A stretch of DNA of 27,529 nt from Minisyncoccota bacterium (GTDB taxonomy: Bacteria > Patescibacteriota > Minisyncoccia > UBA6257 > JAAZHW01). The position numbers and the translations under genes are program-made. Shown here in pieces: positions 23,854 to 27,529 of this stretch. Where the stretch lies: assembly GCA_028696375.1 (NCBI GenBank), contig JAQVHD010000006.1, positions 1 to 27,529 of the forward strand, in the 5' to 3' direction. Positions within the stretch are counted from its first letter, which is position 1, and the number at the start of each line of letters is the position of its first letter. The notes below the pieces were generated by a model. The model was given only the letters and a program-made list of their open reading frames with translations, searched no databases and was not told the DNA's origin.

Positions 23854-24317
23854 AAGACGTTCCAATTTCTAATACTCTTTATTGGACAGCCATTGTTTTT
23901 ATGGCCATTGTTTTTGTGGCTACAATCATTTTAAATAGTTATCTTTTTGTTTTAGATAATCAATTAACGCAGCAAGTGTATCTTTCCCGCGTAAGTTTAC
24001 AAAGGGCCACTCTTATTATTGATTATGGCAATGGTCAAAGAAAAATATTTGAAGGAGATGTGCCAGTAGGAGGATTAACTTTATATGATGCGCTACTAGC
24101 TTCCGCCCAAACGGGAAGCATTAATGTGAAATTTGGAAAAACATCTAATGGAGGTGCTTTTCTGGTGCAGATTGATCAGTATGTAAATAACGGTGATCAT
24201 TACTGGGAATTACAAATCCCAAAATTTAATTGGACAAAACCTCTTAATGATCAGGAAATAGATTTAAATCAATTTTATCTTGTAGGGGGCAATACTGTTT
24301 ATTTGGTATATAAATAA
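23850..24317 (+). CDS. Membrane-anchored DUF4430-like protein coupled to pilD
   Basis: 155 residues with an N-terminal membrane helix (about 12-34), then a small beta-rich extracytoplasmic domain. The pattern LTLYDALLASAQTG, a central strand, VDQY-like ILVQIDQYVNN, then DHYWELQIPKFNW and a C-terminal strand resembles DUF4430 (transcobalamin C-terminal-like, ubiquitin-fold) domains. I make that link from memory with moderate confidence. The start overlaps the pilD stop by 4 nt, so the two are co-translated. It is therefore likely to act with pili or at the cell surface. It is not a pilin: no G|FxxxE motif. folD starts 9 nt later. Confidence 0.7.
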   Translation: MKDVPISNTLYWTAIVFMAIVFVATIILNSYLFVLDNQLTQQVYLSRVSLQRATLIIDYGNGQRKIFEGDVPVGGLTLYDALLASAQTGSINVKFGKTSNGGAFLVQIDQYVNNGDHYWELQIPKFNWTKPLNDQEIDLNQFYLVGGNTVYLVYK

Positions 24318-24326
24318 ATTTAAAGA

Positions 24327-25190
24327 ATGGAAATTATCAATGGGAAAAATCTTTCTCAAGAAATTCTTGAGAATTTAAAACCTTTTTTTCAAAAACACAA
24401 AATAGCATTAGCGGTTATTTCAGTAGGTGACGATTCAGAAAAAGGAGTTTTTATTAAACAAAAGCAAAAAGCAGCTGCTTTTTTAGGAATTGAATTTCTT
24501 CACTTTCATTTTGACGATAAAATATCCAATCGATTATTGCGAGAAAAAGTCAACGAGATCGCACGACGTGATTTTATTAAAGGAATGATTATTCAGTTAC
24601 CTCTTCCAGAAAAAATTAATATTAATGCTTTAGCCAATGTTATTCCGATAGAAAAAGACGTCGATGTTTTAAATGAAAGACATTTTGGGCAATTTGCTTT
24701 GGGAAGGAGTATGGTTTTACCACCCGCTGTGGCCACTGCAAGTTATATTTTAGAGAAATATCGAATTACTTTTCAGGATAAAATTTTCGGCATTGTCGGT
24801 TTAAGTCGATTGGTAGGATTACCCGTTAGCATTTGGTTATCGCAGCAAAAGCAGACAGTCATTAGTGCGGATATTTATACTCAAAATCCCTCTCAATTAA
24901 TCAAAAATTGTGATATTGTAATTAGCGGCGCCGGCCAGCCGAATTTAATTAATAAAAACTGGTTAAAGGATCAATCGGTGGTGATTGATTTTGGTTTTGA
25001 AAAAAAAGATGGTAAAGTGTGGGGGGATGTTGATTTCGAATCTGCAAAAGAGAAGGCGAGTTATATTACGCCAACACCTGGCGGTACAGGTCCCATTTTA
25101 GTTGCAATGATATTTAAGAATTTAAAAGAATTAATGGAGAGCAATTTCAAAGTGAAAAACCGTAGTCGGCAACTAACAACAAAAAAATAA
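24327..25190 (+). CDS. folD: FolD-like methylenetetrahydrofolate dehydrogenase/cyclohydrolase (diverged)
   Basis: Cytoplasmic one-carbon enzyme converting methylene-THF to formyl-THF. The 287 residues match the family. Retained are the catalytic Lys46 (E. coli K54), the QLPLP segment, KDVD, a nucleotide loop VGLSRLVGLP and the C-terminal TPTPGGTGP. Two usually conserved sites differ. The Tyr four residues before the catalytic Lys is Phe42, and the PCTPxG substrate segment reads P132-P-A-V-A-T137. Activity may therefore be altered, or this may be a lineage-specific variant. It is the last gene of the pil run, 9 nt after the DUF4430-like gene, which is probably an expression convenience. Confidence 0.88.
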   Translation: MEIINGKNLSQEILENLKPFFQKHKIALAVISVGDDSEKGVFIKQKQKAAAFLGIEFLHFHFDDKISNRLLREKVNEIARRDFIKGMIIQLPLPEKININALANVIPIEKDVDVLNERHFGQFALGRSMVLPPAVATASYILEKYRITFQDKIFGIVGLSRLVGLPVSIWLSQQKQTVISADIYTQNPSQLIKNCDIVISGAGQPNLINKNWLKDQSVVIDFGFEKKDGKVWGDVDFESAKEKASYITPTPGGTGPILVAMIFKNLKELMESNFKVKNRSRQLTTKK

Positions 25191-25272
25191 AAATCAAAAC
25201 TCGAATTTTTAAAAAATAGCCGGCTGTCTAAATTTTTAGATTAAAAAGTTAAGCTGATCATTATTTATTATT

Positions 25273-26880
25273 ATGGCAGGTATTTTTAAGAAAATAATGA
25301 ATTTTGAATCAAAAAGTATCTCGGGTGGCGCTTTTGTTATCGCCATTTTTTATATTTTGAATGGAGTGCTGGGTCTTATAAGGAATGGACTTTTGGCTTC
25401 AAAATTTGGAGCATCGCGTATTTTAGATATTTACTGGGCCTCCTTTCGCATTCCGGATCTGCTTTATGTAATTTTTATCAGCGGAGCTCTGTCTGCTGGT
25501 TTTATACCCTTTTTTGCTCAAAAACTAAAACAATCAAAAGAAGAATCTTGGCGATTGGCCAATAATATCTTAAGCACTTTAATTTTTATGATGATGGTTT
25601 TGGCTATTCTGATGATTTTTTTAGCGCCTCTGATTGTGCCTTTAATTGTTCCTGGTTTCGATAAGGCTGATCAAGCTCAAGTGGTGAGTTTTTTAAGAAT
25701 TATGATGATTCAGCCTATTTTTTTGGGCATTTCCAGCATTTTAAGTGGTGTTCTCCAAACTTTTAGGCGTTTTTTCATTACCTCGCTTTCTCCTATTTTT
25801 TATAATCTGGGAATTATTATTGGTATAGTATTTTTTACCCAAATTATGGGACCAATTGGTTTGGCTTATGGCGTAGTTTTTGGTTCTCTTCTGCATCTGG
25901 CTATTCTTTTGCCGACTTTAAAAAATGTCGGCTTCCATTTTAAATTTTTACCAGATTTCCACTCCACCAATTTAAAACAGCTTTTTAGTATTGCCGGACC
26001 GCGCACATTAAGTTTAATTTCTACCCAAATTAATTTTTTTGTAATTACCATTATCGCTTCTACTTTGAAAGAAGGATCACTGGCCATTTTTAATTTTGCT
26101 AATGATCTGCAATATTTACCGCAAAATATTTTTGCCGTATCTTTTGCTATCTCCGCTTTTCCTATTTTGTCTTCATTGGTTCATGAGAGGGAAAAATTTA
26201 ATGAAACGATGGTCCAAACTATTAAAAATATTTTACTTTTTCTCATCCCCATTTCGGTTTTTTATTTTGTTTTTCGGAGCCCTCTGGTTAATTTGACTTT
26301 GCGCTATGGCAACTTTAATATTTCAGCTGCAAATGAGGCCTTAGAAGTTTTAGGTATTTTTGCTTTAGGAATGGTAGCTTCTGGTCTGTTGCCGTTACTC
26401 ATTCGAGTATTTTTTGCCAAACAAGATGCCTATCGACCATTTTTTGCAGGCTTAAGTGCCAATGTCTTAAATGTTATTTTGAGTTTAATTCTTGCTCCGC
26501 AATGGGGGATAAAGGGATTAGCCTGTTCTTTTGTAATCAGTAGCTATTTTAATTTAATTCTCTTATGGATTTGGTTAATCAGGCGCAAAATTATTGAAAT
26601 GAATATTGTGGATTGGAAAAAGTTAGGTCGTTTTATTTTAAACAACCTTTTTTGTGCAACAATTGCAGGTGTCGTCAGCTATCTCTATCTTAAATTTACT
26701 TATCAATTATTTACTACTACTTCATTTTGGAGTTTATTTTTACAATTATTTATTGGAGGAGTTGTTTTTATTGGTGCTTACGGCGGGATATTTTATTTAT
26801 TAATGAGAGATGATTTCCTAAACTTCTTTAGAGAGAATTCTTTTATCAAAAAATTATTTAAAAAACCCGATGAAGTTTAG
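25273..26880 (+). CDS. murJ: Lipid II flippase MurJ (MviN family)
   Basis: Polytopic MOP-superfamily transporter moving lipid II across the membrane for wall synthesis. The 535 residues have about 14 membrane helices. Family-typical segments include GLIRNGLLASKFGAS and YWASFRIPDLLYVIFISGALSAGFIPFF (around residues 35-80), and GVLQTFRRFFITSLSPIFYN. It follows folD by 82 bp containing only short palindromes (AGCCGGCT; TCTAAA/TTTAGA) and A/T tracts. The start ATG has no Shine-Dalgarno. MurJ complements MurA, MreBCD and the PBP elsewhere in the window. Confidence 0.95.
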   Translation: MAGIFKKIMNFESKSISGGAFVIAIFYILNGVLGLIRNGLLASKFGASRILDIYWASFRIPDLLYVIFISGALSAGFIPFFAQKLKQSKEESWRLANNILSTLIFMMMVLAILMIFLAPLIVPLIVPGFDKADQAQVVSFLRIMMIQPIFLGISSILSGVLQTFRRFFITSLSPIFYNLGIIIGIVFFTQIMGPIGLAYGVVFGSLLHLAILLPTLKNVGFHFKFLPDFHSTNLKQLFSIAGPRTLSLISTQINFFVITIIASTLKEGSLAIFNFANDLQYLPQNIFAVSFAISAFPILSSLVHEREKFNETMVQTIKNILLFLIPISVFYFVFRSPLVNLTLRYGNFNISAANEALEVLGIFALGMVASGLLPLLIRVFFAKQDAYRPFFAGLSANVLNVILSLILAPQWGIKGLACSFVISSYFNLILLWIWLIRRKIIEMNIVDWKKLGRFILNNLFCATIAGVVSYLYLKFTYQLFTTTSFWSLFLQLFIGGVVFIGAYGGIFYLLMRDDFLNFFRENSFIKKLFKKPDEV

Positions 26881-26881
26881 T

Positions 26882-26887
26882 TATAAT
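26882..26887 (+). promoter_or_regulatory. Possible -10 element for lepA
   Basis: TATAAT begins 2 nt after the murJ stop and 33 nt before the lepA ATG. No good -35 is found at 16-18 bp, since that stretch is A-rich murJ coding sequence. It is tentative. Confidence 0.3.
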
Positions 26888-26919
26888 GAAATTGGCGGGT
26901 TAGTAAACATTTATAGAAC

Positions 26920-27529
26920 ATGAAAAATATACGTAATTTTGCTATTATTGCTCACATTGATCATGGAAAATCAACCTTGGCTGATCGATTTTTAGAGCTG
27001 ACCGGCACAATTGATAAAAGAAAAATGAAAGAGCAGTTTTTGGACCAGATGGATTTAGAAAGAGAGCGAGGAATTACTATTAAAATGCAGCCCGTTCGAC
27101 TAATTTATCATTCAGAAATTGCAATGGAAACCCCAAATTCTAGGCGGAATAATCGGATTGATAGTTCCGAGTCTCAGAGTTCATATGGTGGGTTGTCGAA
27201 TTTGGATTATATTTTGAATTTAATTGATACACCTGGTCATGTGGATTTTAGTTATGAGGTTTCTCGGAGTTTGGCGGCTGTGGAAGGCGCCATTCTTTTG
27301 GTTGATGCTACGCAGGGCATTCAAGCTCAGACACTAGGAAACTATCAACTAGCTAAAAAACAGGGATTGGCTATTATTCCTGCTATTAATAAAATCGATT
27401 TACCCAATGCTCAAATAGCAGAAGTTGAAAAACAGCTTATGGATTTATGTGGTGTAAGTCAGCAAGAAATTTATAAGGTCTCAGCTAAAACAGGAGAGGG
27501 AGTTGAAAAATTACTGGCAGCAGTAATTG
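26920..27529 (+). CDS. lepA: Elongation factor 4 (LepA), 5' part, cut by the window end
   Basis: Translational GTPase of the EF-G/LepA family; only the first 203 codons are present. Translation from the ATG at 26920 gives [19 protein letters not shown] (G1), RGITI (G2), [16 protein letters not shown] (G3) and NKIDLP (G4), with the LepA signature [16 protein letters not shown]. Between G2 and G3 there are 47 residues where E. coli LepA has 21. The extra segment is polar, rich in Ser, Asn and Arg, and lies around residues 68-94. The frame stays open throughout. This gene is not in the supplied list of long open frames because it has no stop in the window. Family assignment is firm. Confidence 0.94.
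   Translation, partial: MKNIRNFAIIAHIDHGKSTLADRFLELTGTIDKRKMKEQFLDQMDLERERGITIKMQPVRLIYHSEIAMETPNSRRNNRIDSSESQSSYGGLSNLDYILNLIDTPGHVDFSYEVSRSLAAVEGAILLVDATQGIQAQTLGNYQLAKKQGLAIIPAINKIDLPNAQIAEVEKQLMDLCGVSQQEIYKVSAKTGEGVEKLLAAVI
27133..27205. repeat. Inverted repeat bounding the extra segment of lepA
   Basis: CCAAATTC (27133-27140) and GAATTTGG (27198-27205) are perfect inverted copies flanking a 57-bp interior, inside the lepA reading frame. The interior also has TCGGA/TCCGA arms (27153-27157 and 27166-27170). The span coincides with the segment missing from E. coli LepA. Confidence 0.45.

Noticed and set aside
25191..25272. Terminator or regulatory hairpin between folD and murJ (AGCCGGCT and TCTAAA/TTTAGA)
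   Set aside because: Both are self-complementary with too little loop to form stable hairpins, and no G+C stem with a T-run is present. They are mentioned only as short palindromes.
1..27529. Reassigned TGA codon as in Gracilibacteria/Absconditabacteria
   Set aside because: TGA acts as a terminator at natural protein ends (holB-like and mreD), and no conserved Gly position in the proteins is encoded by TGA.

Overview
The window is a compact, AT-rich bacterial chromosome segment carrying cell-wall, cell-shape, translation and type IV pilus (T4P) genes. The likeliest source is a Patescibacteria/CPR bacterium of the Parcubacteria group. This is inferred from gene content and protein style: two diverged MreB paralogs in one neighbourhood, a secretin-less pilMNO-B-T-C-pilin-D cluster, small trimmed housekeeping proteins, almost no intergenic DNA, and AT-rich leaders without Shine-Dalgarno sequences. 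TGA ends at least holB and mreD, which argues against the TGA=Gly code of Gracilibacteria/Absconditabacteria. No rRNA, tRNA, CRISPR array, transposase or phage gene was seen.

Layout. (1) 42-3103: murA, a first mreB paralog and a degenerate DNA polymerase III delta'-like gene, nearly abutting. (2) 3131-10477: a consensus sigma-70-type promoter, then frr, rseP, proS, a second mreB, mreC, mreD and a class B PBP (mrdA-like), with overlaps from mreB to the PBP. frr-rseP-proS looks like the Bacillus-type frr-uppS-cdsA-dxr-rasP-proS string without its isoprenoid and lipid genes. (3) 10478-10744: the only sizeable gap, filled with small direct and inverted repeats. (4) 10745-14747: greA, lysS, serS and a divergent ftsQ/divIB-like gene. 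(5) 14762-15499: comF, the only minus-strand gene, divergent from pilM. (6) 15609-25190: pilM, then a promoter zone and pilN, pilO, a short PilP-position protein, pilB, pilT, pilC, one pilin, pilD, a DUF4430-like exported protein and folD. (7) 25273-27529: murJ and the 5' part of lepA, cut by the window end.

How the parts fit. MurA, MurJ, MreB/C/D, the PBP and the FtsQ-like protein form a peptidoglycan elongation and division set. The T4P genes plus comF suggest retractable pili and possibly DNA uptake. The rest is translation and transcription housekeeping (RRF, ProRS, LysRS, SerRS, EF4, GreA).

I found no clear new defence or mobile system. The points most worth a second look are reciprocal active-site changes in the two MreBs, a 26-residue insert in the LepA GTPase domain bounded at DNA level by an inverted repeat, the near absence of Shine-Dalgarno sequences, two unassigned T4P-cluster proteins, and the repeat-filled gap after the PBP gene.
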